Notes: generated from the letters alone by a model not told the origin. Counted from the first letter of the stretch, positions 1 through 9,299 are shown. The stretch: 64,000 nucleotides of DNA from Flavobacterium frigoritolerans (GCF_025847275.1 NZ_JAOZEV010000012.1:93737-157736); one strand, 5' to 3'. Numbers and translations: made by a program.

Positions 1-646
1 ACGATTTTGCAAACTCTATATAAGATAGTTCCGATTTTACAGAACCTCCAAAACCAATGTTACTTAAAACATCATTGAAGCTTTTTTGTTTTCCGTCAAA
101 AACTTTATTCACCTTAATTACAACCGAAGTTGAATCATTATTTTTTGTCTCGATGTCAAAAACCTCTATAATAGATTCTGAAAAATTATTATTTACAGAA
201 GCTGTTATTGCATCTCCTTTTGGAGAAGAAACACTAGGAACCGATGATTTTACCCATACTTTTTTGGCAACTAAATCTTTATGGAAAGTGATGATTTTAT
301 TCTCATAATTCATCCCTTTGTTTAGTCCAGCCTCATTAACTTGCATTGGGACATTTGAAATTTTATTAACCACAAGAAATTCTCTTTGAAAAAGAGAATC
401 ATTTATTTCAAGATAAAGATCTGTTTTAACTTGTATTATATTAAATAATCCTTTTTTAACAGTACCGTCTTTTATAAGATCATTATATTTTTTTCCCTTT
501 TTGTTGCTTGTAGAATCTTTAACTTGTTCCGTTTTGTCTTTTCTACTTTTTTTGTCTTTTTTCTGCGCAATAATTGTACTACTATTAATCAATAATAGAA
601 GTATTAATGTGTTTTTTAATTTTTTCAATAATGCCTTTTCCCTCAT
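1..646 (-). CDS. Zinc-dependent metalloprotease, DUF5117/DUF5118 type (C-terminus outside window)
   Basis: Only the first 215 or so codons are present, and the frame stays open to the window edge. The protein starts at the ATG complementary to 644-646 and has a signal peptide ending near INSSTIIAQ. A Lys/Asp-rich linker follows, then a stretch around residues 50-115 (KKGLFNIIQVKTDLYLEIND, then REFLVVNKIS) that I recognise as the N-terminal DUF5118/DUF5117 region of large Bacteroidota secreted zinc proteases. The catalytic HExxH part would lie beyond base 1, so protease activity is inferred from family resemblance. It is preceded by about 105 non-coding bases after the end of the neighbouring kinase gene, which is on the same strand. 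Confidence 0.7.
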   Translation of the reverse strand, partial: MREKALLKKLKNTLILLLLINSSTIIAQKKDKKSRKDKTEQVKDSTSNKKGKKYNDLIKDGTVKKGLFNIIQVKTDLYLEINDSLFQREFLVVNKISNVPMQVNEAGLNKGMNYENKIITFHKDLVAKKVWVKSSVPSVSSPKGDAITASVNNNFSESIIEVFDIETKNNDSTSVVIKVNKVFDGKQKSFNDVLSNIGFGGSVKSELSYIEFAKS

Positions 647-751
647 TTGAAGTTAAGTTTAGGTTAATTTTTCGCCTAAAATATTGTATCCGTTACGTTA
701 AAAAAAACAAAAACGGAGTGAGTGGCTTTTTTTCGGGAGTGAATGCTTTTT

Positions 752-2314
752 TTATTCAATTAAGGGTAAAATACAGACAAAAAATTCATCAGTTTTAAAT
801 GCTTCAAAATCAGTTTTAGAATAGTAGTTATAAATACTCTTTAAGTACTTATGACCAAATTTTGATTCCTTTCCGAAGTTTTGCTTTTCGTTTAAATTAT
901 TAGTAATAACTACCTTATTTTTTTGAATTATAATTGTAATTTTTAACGGATTTTCATCAGATGCGATATTGTGTTTTATAGCGTTTTCTATCGCAATCTG
1001 GAAGGCTAAATAAGGAACTTTCTTAGATAAAGCACTATTATCTTCTACCGTAATTTTAAAATCGAATTCCTCTTTAAATCGGGTTTGTTGTAAAAAAATG
1101 TATTTTTCTATAAAAAGGAGTTCCTCTTTAAGTGTTACAATATTTTGCTCAGGTGGATTAATTAAATACCGATAAATTTTAGAAAGATTTAAAGTAAACT
1201 TGCGTGCTACACCAGTGTTACTTTCGATAAGCATATAAAGTGAATTCAGGGAATTGAATAAAAAATGAGGATTTATCTGCTCCTTTAATTGATGCAATTG
1301 TATCAATGCTTTTTCTTTCTTTATCTTTTCATTTTCTAAACTTAATTTATTCTTTTCTTGTGCTAAGTCTTCTTTTTCCTGAAAACTTTTGCGTGTAAAA
1401 ATGGCAAACAAATAAAAGAACACGAGTAAGATTGCTGTCGTTATAAAGTAAATTAATGACGCATATTTTTTAATATCATCTACATCTTCGTTTGATATAT
1501 TCTCTGGAAAATTGACACATACGTACCAGTTAGTACCATTTACATTTAGCCGCTGTGTGTACCTAACGATATCTAATTTTAAATATTCTGAAAGAGCTAT
1601 TCTTTTAGAAAAGCCCTTTTTGGTAACAAATATTGTATCTGTCGGAACGATATTTGTTATTTTAAAAACATTCTGTTTTATAAATTTAATTTCGGGATGA
1701 TAAAGTATAGTTCCTTCTTTATCAAATACAAAAGCATAATTTTCAGCCAATTGATCTACAGTAGAAAAATATAATCGTAATGCTTTTAAATCAATATCAT
1801 AACCATAGCGTACTACTTCGCCATTTTTAGTTTTAGACTTAAAATAAATGCGCCAAAAGATATTTTTACCATCTTTAATAATAGTGTTGAGCCTGTCTTT
1901 ATCGCCATTCTTGGCAATAAAATCGTTTATACCTGCTGTAAAATGAGCTTTATCATTAGACGTTCTTAATTCTATTTTGCCACTATTTATCTGGAACCAA
2001 TTGTTTTTAACAAGATTTTGATTGGCATGTATAGTACTTAAAACTCTTAAATTATCCGATAGGTTATCAGGAGTACTAATTTCAATAATCTGAGTTATTT
2101 CTTTTTCAACTTCTAGAAAACGAGAAAATTCGAGTGCTAAAACTTCCTTTTTTTTGAAAAAACTGCGCAGTGAATTAGTCGAATTTGATTTTTCGGATAT
2201 TTGCGTTATTAAGCCGCTTAATATGTAAATAGAAAACATGGTAAGGGACACAAAAACAATCCCTAAAATAAAGAAGTTACGCCCGGAAAGGCTGTTTTTA
2301 AAAGTAAATTTCAA
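752..2314 (-). CDS. Sensor histidine kinase, LytS/His_kinase type, with periplasmic sensor domain
   Basis: Predicted inner-membrane kinase of 520 residues: TM1 about 14-37, an extracytoplasmic sensor of about 245 residues (probably Cache-like), TM2 about 286-307, a charged coiled coil about 310-343, then a His_kinase domain. The motif INPHFLFNSLNSLY carries the likely phosphoacceptor His350, and an N-box (IAIENAIKHN) follows about 85 residues later. The usual glycine-rich GxGLxN segment is weak (KFGHKYLKSIYNYY), so ATP handling may be atypical. No LytTR regulator is adjacent, which makes it an orphan here. A TACATTTG hexamer-like -7 element lies on the minus strand at 2383-2390, about 70 bases before the start. 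Ligand unknown. Confidence 0.8.
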   Translation of the reverse strand: MKFTFKNSLSGRNFFILGIVFVSLTMFSIYILSGLITQISEKSNSTNSLRSFFKKKEVLALEFSRFLEVEKEITQIIEISTPDNLSDNLRVLSTIHANQNLVKNNWFQINSGKIELRTSNDKAHFTAGINDFIAKNGDKDRLNTIIKDGKNIFWRIYFKSKTKNGEVVRYGYDIDLKALRLYFSTVDQLAENYAFVFDKEGTILYHPEIKFIKQNVFKITNIVPTDTIFVTKKGFSKRIALSEYLKLDIVRYTQRLNVNGTNWYVCVNFPENISNEDVDDIKKYASLIYFITTAILLVFFYLFAIFTRKSFQEKEDLAQEKNKLSLENEKIKKEKALIQLHQLKEQINPHFLFNSLNSLYMLIESNTGVARKFTLNLSKIYRYLINPPEQNIVTLKEELLFIEKYIFLQQTRFKEEFDFKITVEDNSALSKKVPYLAFQIAIENAIKHNIASDENPLKITIIIQKNKVVITNNLNEKQNFGKESKFGHKYLKSIYNYYSKTDFEAFKTDEFFVCILPLIE

Positions 2315-2616
2315 TCTTATTTCTTAAAAATAAGGAATAGTAAAGTCCTTATTGTAATGTGGTATTATTTGTTTTGAGGCAACAAATGTAGTACTTTATT
2401 TTGAGAAATAAATGTTAATTTACTTATAATGAATAGGTAAGAATAATAACTTCAGAAAATATCTTATAAAATAAATTGGATTGGTTAATTTGAACTATTC
2501 ATTTTTGTAACTCAAATCGATCATATTGATACCAAATAAATAAAGACATATTACGTTTGAAAAGACTGAATAACTGAGGAATAGCAACTTCAGTTTGAAA
2601 AGGGGTAATTTCATAG
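2315..2616. other. Intergenic region, AT-rich
   Basis: It holds the presumed promoter of the LytS-type kinase (TACATTTG on the minus strand, 2383-2390, no convincing -33 match). I see nothing else here. The reading frame running into its right edge belongs to the frameshifted tail of the lipoprotein described next. Confidence 0.5.
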
Positions 2617-2666
2617 TTAGCCATCATAATAATCAGGTCCAAAGCTATTGGTATAGTAATCAGCGT

Positions 2667-2993
2667 TTAAAACTTTTTTTGCATATCAGAGAATCCATTT
2701 GGATTAATGTTGTCTATAATTTCTTTATTTTTTTCTAAATATATTTCATGAGCCATTACACTTTCTAAATCTTTCAGAGATTCAACTTGAATGGCATTAC
2801 TACTATCGATTGTATCAGAAAAAAAAACTTTTGCTGGATCTAAACCTAATTCTTCAAATTTTTTAAGAATAAGTTTTTTCTTATCGGCTTGTGTTGTATT
2901 TATGTTGTCTAAATTGTCTGATTTAGAGCAAGAATTAATGGATATAAGAACCATTAATGCAGTGAAAAATAATAGCGTTTTTTTCATAATCAC
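2667..2993 (-). CDS. Small lipoprotein of unknown function, apparently frameshifted near its C-terminus
   Basis: The protein is 108 residues with a lipoprotein signal (LISINSC, Cys about 22) followed by SKSDN, a surface-lipoprotein style start. The rest is helical and charged (QADKKKLILKKFEELGLDP) with no family I recognise. The frame ends at a TAA just after SDMQKKF. The stop follows a run of seven A (complement of 2674-2680). With eight A the frame would continue as VLNADYYTNSFGPDYYDG and stop at 2617-2619, a compact tail that looks like a genuine protein end. I therefore think the ancestral gene spans 2617-2993 and that this copy has lost one base, or that the run is a sequencing error or slippage site. 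Confidence 0.6.
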   Translation of the reverse strand: MIMKKTLLFFTALMVLISINSCSKSDNLDNINTTQADKKKLILKKFEELGLDPAKVFFSDTIDSSNAIQVESLKDLESVMAHEIYLEKNKEIIDNINPNGFSDMQKKF

Positions 2994-3470
2994 AAATTTT
3001 ATAATTAAAAAATTATTCTAACGCAAAAGATTCAAGCTATATGGAATTATTCTCAATGCTTTTGTTAATGATGCTTTGCAAAATTCACAAACCTATAACA
3101 AAGAGAATAATCTCTAAACTAGTTTTATGAATCAATAAACGTTTTTACTTAAGAAAGTTATTATTATTTTCGAGCTCTTTAACTTTGTTGGAAAATAATT
3201 ATTTTTGCTTAGGTTATGAATAATTTGTAATTAATGTTTTATATTTTATGACGCTAATATACTATTTTATTTACAATTTATATTTTTTGTGAGTTAAATA
3301 CAGTAAAATAGTTTAGCTTGAAATTTCGTAAAACCAATAATAGAATTGTAATATTTATGTAATAATATTTGAAAATTAATGAAGAATTAAGAAGGAAATA
3401 ATTAATAATATGACAAAGGAGTTATCCAAATGCATAATATAAAACCTTAACAATTAACAATTACGAATAA
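2994..3470. other. Intergenic region without recognisable content
   Basis: About 480 AT-rich bases between two minus-strand genes. I read both strands and found no credible coding frame, hairpin or repeat apart from the likely promoter zone of the small lipoprotein near 2995-3060. Confidence 0.4.
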
Positions 3471-3507
3471 AAATAAAAGCATAAAAGAAGGTTTTATGCT
3501 TTTATTT
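3471..3507 (-). terminator. Hairpin terminator overlapping the end of the acetyltransferase gene
   Basis: Perfect inverted repeat of 16 bases: AAATAAAAGCATAAAA at 3471-3486 and its complement at 3492-3507, with a 5-base loop. The right arm contains the stop codon and last codons of the GNAT gene. Confidence 0.6.
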
Positions 3508-4051
3508 GAAGATGTTCTAAAGTTTTCCCAACTAATGTTTTATTTCCAACGGGTTTAAATCCTAATTTTAGATATAATTTTTTAGCATTTGGATTTCCTT
3601 CATCTACAAGCAAACCTAATGTTTTTTGTTTTTTTGTTACATACTCGTCTATCAAAAACTGTAATAGTTTTGAACCAATACCTTTTCCTTGACATTTAGG
3701 ATTAACCCCTAGAGTGTCAATATAAAATTCTCCTTTTTGTGTTTCGTCTTCTGGATTAAACTGTTTATTATAATGAGTTCTAACGTATTGTGCTATAGGT
3801 TCTCTCAAGAGATGTAATTTTGCTCCATCATATATATTTACAGCAGCAATAATTTCATTATCATCTTCTACAACAAAGCAATTTTGATAAGAATATTGAT
3901 TGTTTTCTTTTTCTATAAAATGTAGTAAAAACTCTTTAGCTTTATTATGGTTTTCTTCGCCGATAAATTTATATACTATATCTTCCATTGCCAATAGTAA
4001 ATATGTTGCAATATCGTTAGAGTCCTTTATAGTTGCTTTTCTTATTATCAT
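3494..4051 (-). CDS. GNAT-family N-acetyltransferase
   Basis: A 185-residue acetyltransferase, substrate unknown. The acetyl-CoA binding signature is clear in the middle (GVNPKCQGKGIGSKLLQFLI, the R/QxxGxG/A loop), followed by NPNAKKLYLKLGF, the usual beta6-beta7 ending. The frame is open further upstream to 4114, but I choose the ATG complementary to 4049-4051 (MIIRKATIKDSNDI). Family members begin at this point, and a well-formed promoter (see 4074-4106) lies inside the longer version. The gene stands alone, with a hairpin terminator at its end. Confidence 0.82.
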   Translation of the reverse strand: MIIRKATIKDSNDIATYLLLAMEDIVYKFIGEENHNKAKEFLLHFIEKENNQYSYQNCFVVEDDNEIIAAVNIYDGAKLHLLREPIAQYVRTHYNKQFNPEDETQKGEFYIDTLGVNPKCQGKGIGSKLLQFLIDEYVTKKQKTLGLLVDEGNPNAKKLYLKLGFKPVGNKTLVGKTLEHLQIKA

Positions 4052-4073
4052 CACCAGTTTTTTTTCGTTTTGG

Positions 4074-4106
4074 CAAAAATACCTTAAACGAGTATATATA
4101 CCAAAA
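4074..4106 (-). promoter_or_regulatory. Flavobacterial-type promoter of the acetyltransferase
   Basis: On the minus strand, TTTTG (4106-4102), then 20 bases, then TATTTTTG (4081-4074) match the Bacteroidota consensus TTTG-N19/21-TAnnTTTG. Transcription would start near 4067, leaving a short leader before the ATG at 4051. This decides the start codon of the GNAT gene. Confidence 0.7.
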
Positions 4107-4784
4107 TCAGGCATATATATTAAGTTTTATTTGGGATTTTTAAAGTAAATTAGCTTGATTAACAATTGCTAAATAAAATTATCGAGTTACAATAGCTAAT
4201 TTTATTTTTGATGTAACCATTATTATTCTCTTAAAATTATTTTAATTAATTAAATAATTTAAGAAAAATTAAGTTTTTTATATAAAAGTTTTTGTAAAAT
4301 TTCTAGGGATAGTTTTTTTTATTTTAAATTGCAATCTTATTCTTATTTTTGCATAAAAAAAAATGATGAATTGTAGAATAAGTTCTAGAGTATGATTATC
4401 TGATGTTCTACATAATGATAAATTTTAGCAGGTTATTTTTGCATAATATTCTTTCATAAAAAAGAAAATTTATTTCTAAAAAATAATAATTAAAATATGT
4501 AAATTGTATAAACATTTTTATTTTTTGATTTAGTTAAAAGACCTTCCCCCAAATCTCTTTTAAATAGTAGTTCTGGTTTTAGTTTAATATTAATTTTTGT
4601 ACAAAAATAAGGCTCTCAATTAAGCTTGTTTTATTTTAATTGTAGGTCATAATTTAATATTTAAAAAAAGCAATATCTATTTTAAATTGTAGTACATGAT
4701 ACTACATCAAATACCTATATTAGAAACAGTTATTATGAGTTATTATTTTTTGACTCATTTTTTATCTTAATAAATATATATATT
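4107..4784. other. Long AT-rich intergenic region with a 19-base palindrome
   Basis: No gene is visible on either strand. The only clear structure is TGTAGTA-CATGA-TACTACA at 4688-4706, a perfect 7-base inverted repeat about 80 bases before the kinase gene. It could be an operator for the two-component operon. Confidence 0.4.
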
Positions 4785-6536
4785 TTGATTGAAAAGAATT
4801 TGATAAGCGATAGATTTAGTTTTACAAAACTAAAATTTGAACATAGAAAAGTAATTCATTATACTTTACTGGCATTTGTTATTTTTTTACAAGTTATGGC
4901 AGTTATAATTTGGCATAATGAATCGACGAATGAGACTAAAATGTCTAAATTTTTTGATTCGATAAGTAATTTAGGGAATCTAAAAGAACTTACCAATGAG
5001 ATTAATGATTCATTTATTAATTCTCAAAAACATTACAACCATTATATAAGTAACAAAGATGAAGCTTCGTTGAAAAAATATTCAGCTTCATTAATTGAGA
5101 CGGGTGAATTGGTAAATAAGTTAAATAATGCTACTGAAAATAACACAGAGTTAAAAAAAGTTTTATTAGAGAAAAGTAAATCAGAGTTGGGTATTTTGGC
5201 TCTTAAATCGACTATTGACTCTATCATTAATTTACAAACAGAACCTAATAATAAGGAAATTTCAAATTTATTAGATTTTAAAAAATTTGAGTACAAAAAA
5301 ATCCTAGACAGCATAAAAACTGATTCTTATGTGAAAATTGACAGCGTATCCAAAAAAGGTCTTTTTTCTCGATTAGGTGATGCTCTTGCAGGAAAAACGG
5401 AAATACAAAAAGAACAGTTAAAAATTATTGTGACTATGAAGTACAATGATAAACTTGTATCAGGAAGTATTGAAGATCAAATAAAAAATGTTTTTTTGAC
5501 TACTAATAAATACTATGAAAAACAATTTGATAATTTAAAAAAATCATTTTCAAAATTAAGAAATCAGGATTTAAAACTAACGGAACTTAATAATAAATTA
5601 TTAGATCTTAGTGCTACAGTATTACCTAGTTATAGCCAACCTATTAATGCGCTTCAGGCCGATTCTCAAAAAAAATTAGAAAATCAATACAAATCAAATA
5701 TAACAGTTAGGAATTACACATTATTGGTGCTAATAATAGTAATGTTAATTATATCTATCATTCTATTTAGTTTTACCAGAATGGCTTTTGAATACGAGAA
5801 AAGACTGACTACGGCTCAGAATCAGATTCGCCAAAGTTTAAGCTTTAAAAATAGAATTATGGGAATGATTAGTCATGAAATTAGGTCGCCTTTGAGTATA
5901 ATTTCTATGTATAGTAAAAAAATCAGTTCTTCTATTCAAGATACTGAAATTAAAGAAACTTTTAAATCTATCCAATTTACAACTAATTCTTTGTTGTTGC
6001 TGTCAAATCAAATTTTGGAGTATTCTAAAGAGGAAAATCATGAACTTGAGTTAAAGAATAAAAATTTTTATTTAAAAACTGAAATAGATCAGATCATAAA
6101 TTCTTTGGCTTCATTGGTAGAAAGTAAAGGAAATAAAATAGAAGTAAGTTCTAATTTAAATTCCGATTATGAAATTTACTCTGATGCAACAAAGATTCAT
6201 CAACTCTTTTATAATATAGTTGGGAATGCAAATAAATTTACAGAAAATGGGCTCATATCAATTAGTCTTGATCTTGAGAAAAACTCAGATTATGAGCATA
6301 ATTTAAAAATAGAAATTCAGGATAGTGGAGTTGGTATTCCTGAAAATGATTTGAAGAATATATTTGAGTTATATTATCAAGGAGCTGTTTCAAATAAAAT
6401 GAATGATTTAGGAGTTGGTTTAGGACTAAACCTATGCAAAGAAATAGTTGAATTATTTGATGGTGAAATTAATATTGAAAGCGAAGAAGGAAAAGGCACA
6501 AAAGTTGTATTTAATTTGATATTAAGTCCAGTTTAA
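4785..6536 (+). CDS. Membrane-bound sensor histidine kinase (HisKA/HATPase)
   Basis: The protein has 583 residues. TM1 is about 24-43 and the 265-residue extracytoplasmic region is largely helical and Lys/Asn-rich, with no known sensor domain that I recognise. TM2 is about 310-330. The HisKA motif MISHEIRSPLS has phosphoacceptor His364. HATPase motifs follow: NIVGNANKFTENG (477-489), DSGVGIP (513-519) and GVGLGLNL (543-550). The start is a TTG. No ATG or GTG in frame precedes TM1 and the frame is open upstream, so a TTG start, or an error hiding an ATG, is needed. It is followed 59 bases later by a NarL-type regulator and is very likely its partner. Confidence 0.85.
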   Translation: MIEKNLISDRFSFTKLKFEHRKVIHYTLLAFVIFLQVMAVIIWHNESTNETKMSKFFDSISNLGNLKELTNEINDSFINSQKHYNHYISNKDEASLKKYSASLIETGELVNKLNNATENNTELKKVLLEKSKSELGILALKSTIDSIINLQTEPNNKEISNLLDFKKFEYKKILDSIKTDSYVKIDSVSKKGLFSRLGDALAGKTEIQKEQLKIIVTMKYNDKLVSGSIEDQIKNVFLTTNKYYEKQFDNLKKSFSKLRNQDLKLTELNNKLLDLSATVLPSYSQPINALQADSQKKLENQYKSNITVRNYTLLVLIIVMLIISIILFSFTRMAFEYEKRLTTAQNQIRQSLSFKNRIMGMISHEIRSPLSIISMYSKKISSSIQDTEIKETFKSIQFTTNSLLLLSNQILEYSKEENHELELKNKNFYLKTEIDQIINSLASLVESKGNKIEVSSNLNSDYEIYSDATKIHQLFYNIVGNANKFTENGLISISLDLEKNSDYEHNLKIEIQDSGVGIPENDLKNIFELYYQGAVSNKMNDLGVGLGLNLCKEIVELFDGEINIESEEGKGTKVVFNLILSPV

Positions 6537-6595
6537 AGTGCAAAAGAAATGAACTCTGTATATAAACAGGTTTGAAATAATTTAATTTATAGGCA

Positions 6596-7246
6596 ATGAA
6601 TGCATCAAATAGCTATAGTTTTTTAATTGCCGACGACCATGTTGTAGTGCGTCAGGGAGTTGGGATGATTCTTAAAGAGCTGTTCTTGAGTGCAGTGGTT
6701 TACAAGGCAGCAACTTTTAACGATACGTTTAAAATTTTAAAAGAAGTTAAAATCGATTTATTGATTTTAGATGTGAATTTTCCAGATGGTAATAGTATAA
6801 ATATTTTGGCAGAGATTAAAGCAATTCAGCCAGATGTAAAAATATTGATATTTTCTGCACTAGAAGAAAGTATCTATGCGATGAGATATCTAAATGCTGG
6901 TGCATCAGGTTATTTAACCAAAGAAAGTTCAGAAGATGAAATGAAATTAGCAATAAACTCAATGCTTTCTTCTGGAAAATACATTACTCAGAACATAAAA
7001 GATAAAATACTAGACTCCTATATTTCAAAAAAACCAACCAATCCATTAGAAGTATTATCAAACAGGGAGATGGAAGTAGCTCGTTTGTTTGTTAAAGGAT
7101 ATGGAAATTTAGAAATACTAGAATTGTTGAAAATAAAGAAAACTACTGTTAGCACTTACAAAAACAGAATTTTTGAAAAATTAGAAGTGGACAACTTAGC
7201 CGCACTTATAAAGATTTTTCAGTTATATCATGATGAAACTGCGTAG
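6596..7246 (+). CDS. Response regulator, NarL/FixJ type (REC + LuxR HTH)
   Basis: A 216-residue regulator. The receiver domain has acidic residues Asp13-Asp14, the phosphoacceptor Asp59 (LLILDVNFPDG) and Lys109 (GYLTKE). A LuxR-type helix-turn-helix follows at about 150-205 (LSNREMEVARLFVKGYGN, then KKTTVSTYKNRIFEKL). It forms a two-component pair with the upstream kinase. Pairing of a HisKA kinase with a NarL regulator is common in this phylum. The operon ends at the hairpin at 7283-7318. Targets are unknown. Confidence 0.9.
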   Translation: MNASNSYSFLIADDHVVVRQGVGMILKELFLSAVVYKAATFNDTFKILKEVKIDLLILDVNFPDGNSINILAEIKAIQPDVKILIFSALEESIYAMRYLNAGASGYLTKESSEDEMKLAINSMLSSGKYITQNIKDKILDSYISKKPTNPLEVLSNREMEVARLFVKGYGNLEILELLKIKKTTVSTYKNRIFEKLEVDNLAALIKIFQLYHDETA

Positions 7247-7282
7247 TTTCATAGACACTATTATTTTGTTGGCATAAATATT

Positions 7283-7318
7283 AAAAAAAGCGGGGTTTAT
7301 AATTTCCTCGCTTTTTTT
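7283..7318 (+). terminator. Rho-independent terminator of the two-component operon
   Basis: AAAAAAAGCGGGG pairs with CCTCGCTTTTTTT (one G-T pair) around a 10-base loop, 37 bases after the response regulator stop. Confidence 0.8.
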
Positions 7319-7569
7319 GTATGAAGTAAAGTCTATAAAGTCATTTAGATTTTGTAGAACAAATTCTATATTAAGTTGTTTTTTGTACTATAAAGTATTG
7401 ATTTCATTGGTAGTATATTTGTAATGTATAGTAAGAGACAAGTATATTTTGATATTTCTTATTATGTTTTTTGATTTTATTAGGATCAAATGAAAGTTGA
7501 TTTTATGAAAATTTATTTTGATCTACAGTCAATTTAAATTTATTGATAACTAATTTAGAAATATAAGAT
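7319..7569. other. Intergenic leader before the PAS kinase
   Basis: TATATTTG at 7414-7421 fits a flavobacterial -7 element, but no TTG sits 19-21 bases upstream. No other structure was found. Confidence 0.35.
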
Positions 7570-8793
7570 ATGGTATTCGATTTTTATAACAAGGATAGTT
7601 CTAAAGCTATGAATAATTTTCGCTCCAAATCTCGAGAAGACAGGAGCCCTGTTTTTTCTGGAAAATTTATTAATCTATCAGAATTAAAAGCTCAGGAATT
7701 AAAACTAAAAGTTTTAGAAGAGCGCTTTCAATTTGCTCTTGAAGCATCAAATACTGGAGTATGGGATTGGAACATTAAAACAAACACCGTTTTTTATTCT
7801 TCTCAATCCTTTAAAATACTAGAAATTAATTCTGCAGACATTTTTGATAACCCAGAGCGTTGGGATGAGATTGTGCATCCAGATGATTTAGAAGAGTATT
7901 ATGCTGCAATTAATGAGCATTTTGAAAATAAAACACCATTTTATGAAAATTTTCATAGAGTATTAACTTCTAGCGGAAAATACAAATGGATTCTAGATAG
8001 AGGTGAAGTGATAGAACGTGATCGTAATGGTGAACCATTAAGAGTTATAGGAACACATACTGATATTACGGCTCAAAAGGAAAAAGAATTGGAGTTGGTT
8101 AAAACAATGAAACTATACAGTGAAAAGAATAGTCAATTATTGAATTTTTCGCATATAGTAGCTCACAACTTAAATTCACATGCAGGAAATCTAAAATTGC
8201 TTTTAGATATGATTGATGCAGAAAACAAAAATGTAGAGAATAGTGAAGCTTTTAGCTATTTGCGAACGGTATCTGATGATTTGAATAAAACGATTACCGA
8301 TTTATCTCAAATAGTCAATATTCAGAATAATATAAATATTGTTGTTAAACCTTTAAACCTAAATAATTATTTAAAGAAAGTACTAAATGTTGTTAGCGCA
8401 TACAACTATAGAAATTTTGGTACAATTATAAACAACATTCCGAAAGATGCAACTATAAATTTTAATCCTGCTTATCTGGAAAGTGTTTTATTGAATTTTT
8501 GTACAAATGCTATTAAGTATGCTCATCCCGAAAGAGATTTAATAATTGAGTTTAATTTCTTTATCGAAAATGGCAAAAAAGTGTTCACTATAACCGATAA
8601 TGGTTTAGGTATAGATTTAAAAAAACATGGGCATTTGTTATTTGGAATGTATAAGACATTTCATAAACATGAAGATTCACATGGCATCGGTTTATATATT
8701 ACAAAAAACCAAATAGAATCAATGAATGGAGCTGTAAGCGTTGAAAGTGCAGTTGGGGTGGGAAGTACGTTTACAGTGACATTCAATGATTAA
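7570..8793 (+). CDS. Soluble PAS-domain sensor histidine kinase
   Basis: The protein has 407 residues and no membrane segment, so it is probably cytoplasmic. A PAS_3 fold spans about 52-170 (FALEASNTGVWDWNIKTN, WDEIVHPDDLEEYY, VIGTHTDITAQKEKE). The dimerisation helix carries the phosphoacceptor in FSHIVAHNLNSHAGNL (His199), a variant H-box frequent in flavobacterial PAS kinases. The HATPase part has NFCTNAIKYAHPE, DNGLGIDLKKHG and HGIGLYITKN. No regulator is adjacent. The YegP-like gene follows 48 bases later and may be co-transcribed. Confidence 0.85.
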   Translation: MVFDFYNKDSSKAMNNFRSKSREDRSPVFSGKFINLSELKAQELKLKVLEERFQFALEASNTGVWDWNIKTNTVFYSSQSFKILEINSADIFDNPERWDEIVHPDDLEEYYAAINEHFENKTPFYENFHRVLTSSGKYKWILDRGEVIERDRNGEPLRVIGTHTDITAQKEKELELVKTMKLYSEKNSQLLNFSHIVAHNLNSHAGNLKLLLDMIDAENKNVENSEAFSYLRTVSDDLNKTITDLSQIVNIQNNINIVVKPLNLNNYLKKVLNVVSAYNYRNFGTIINNIPKDATINFNPAYLESVLLNFCTNAIKYAHPERDLIIEFNFFIENGKKVFTITDNGLGIDLKKHGHLLFGMYKTFHKHEDSHGIGLYITKNQIESMNGAVSVESAVGVGSTFTVTFND

Positions 8794-8841
8794 AATAGCA
8801 GCATACTTATTAAACATATAATACATAATTAATTTTAAATA

Positions 8842-9213
8842 ATGGAAAAATTTGTAATTACGAAAAATGCAAATGATGAGTTTCAATTTTATTTTATTGA
8901 CAAAAACGGAGATACAATTTTAAGAAGCAGCGGATACACAAGAAAATTTATGTGTGAAAAAGGGGTAGAATCTGTAAAAAGCAATTCTCAAGATAGCTCT
9001 AAATTCTTTAAAAAAACGATTTCAGATGATAAGGTTTATTTTAATTTGAAAGCTTTTAATGGAAAAATTATTGGAATGAGTAAGATGTATGAAGATAGGA
9101 TCTCGCGTGATAAAGGAATCGAATTCTTAAAAGAAAAGGCACCGAATGCTCCTATTGATGATCAAACAAAATCATCTGATAAGTATATAAAACCATCTTC
9201 TTTAGTATATTAA
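8842..9213 (+). CDS. YegP-like DUF1508 protein
   Basis: A small protein of 123 residues made of two copies of the DUF1508 strand-hairpin unit: KFVITKNANDEFQFYFIDKN near the N-terminus, and KVYFNLKAFNGKIIGMSKMY at about 64-83. Family members are short soluble proteins of unknown function with a UPF0339-type tandem repeat. The C-terminal 20 residues are polar and probably disordered. The gene ends just before a strong bidirectional terminator. Confidence 0.85.
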   Translation: MEKFVITKNANDEFQFYFIDKNGDTILRSSGYTRKFMCEKGVESVKSNSQDSSKFFKKTISDDKVYFNLKAFNGKIIGMSKMYEDRISRDKGIEFLKEKAPNAPIDDQTKSSDKYIKPSSLVY

Positions 9214-9255
9214 TATTTAATTGGTTAAATAACTTACTTAAAATAAGAAGATTAA

Positions 9256-9287
9256 AAAAGCCCTCTAGGATTTCCTAGAGGGCTTTT
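9256..9287. terminator. Bidirectional hairpin terminator
   Basis: A 15-base perfect stem (AAAAGCCCTCTAGGA and its complement) with a two-base loop, flanked by A and T runs. It serves the YegP-like gene on the plus strand and the histone-like gene on the minus strand. Confidence 0.9.
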
Positions 9288-9299
9288 AATTTAATAGAA

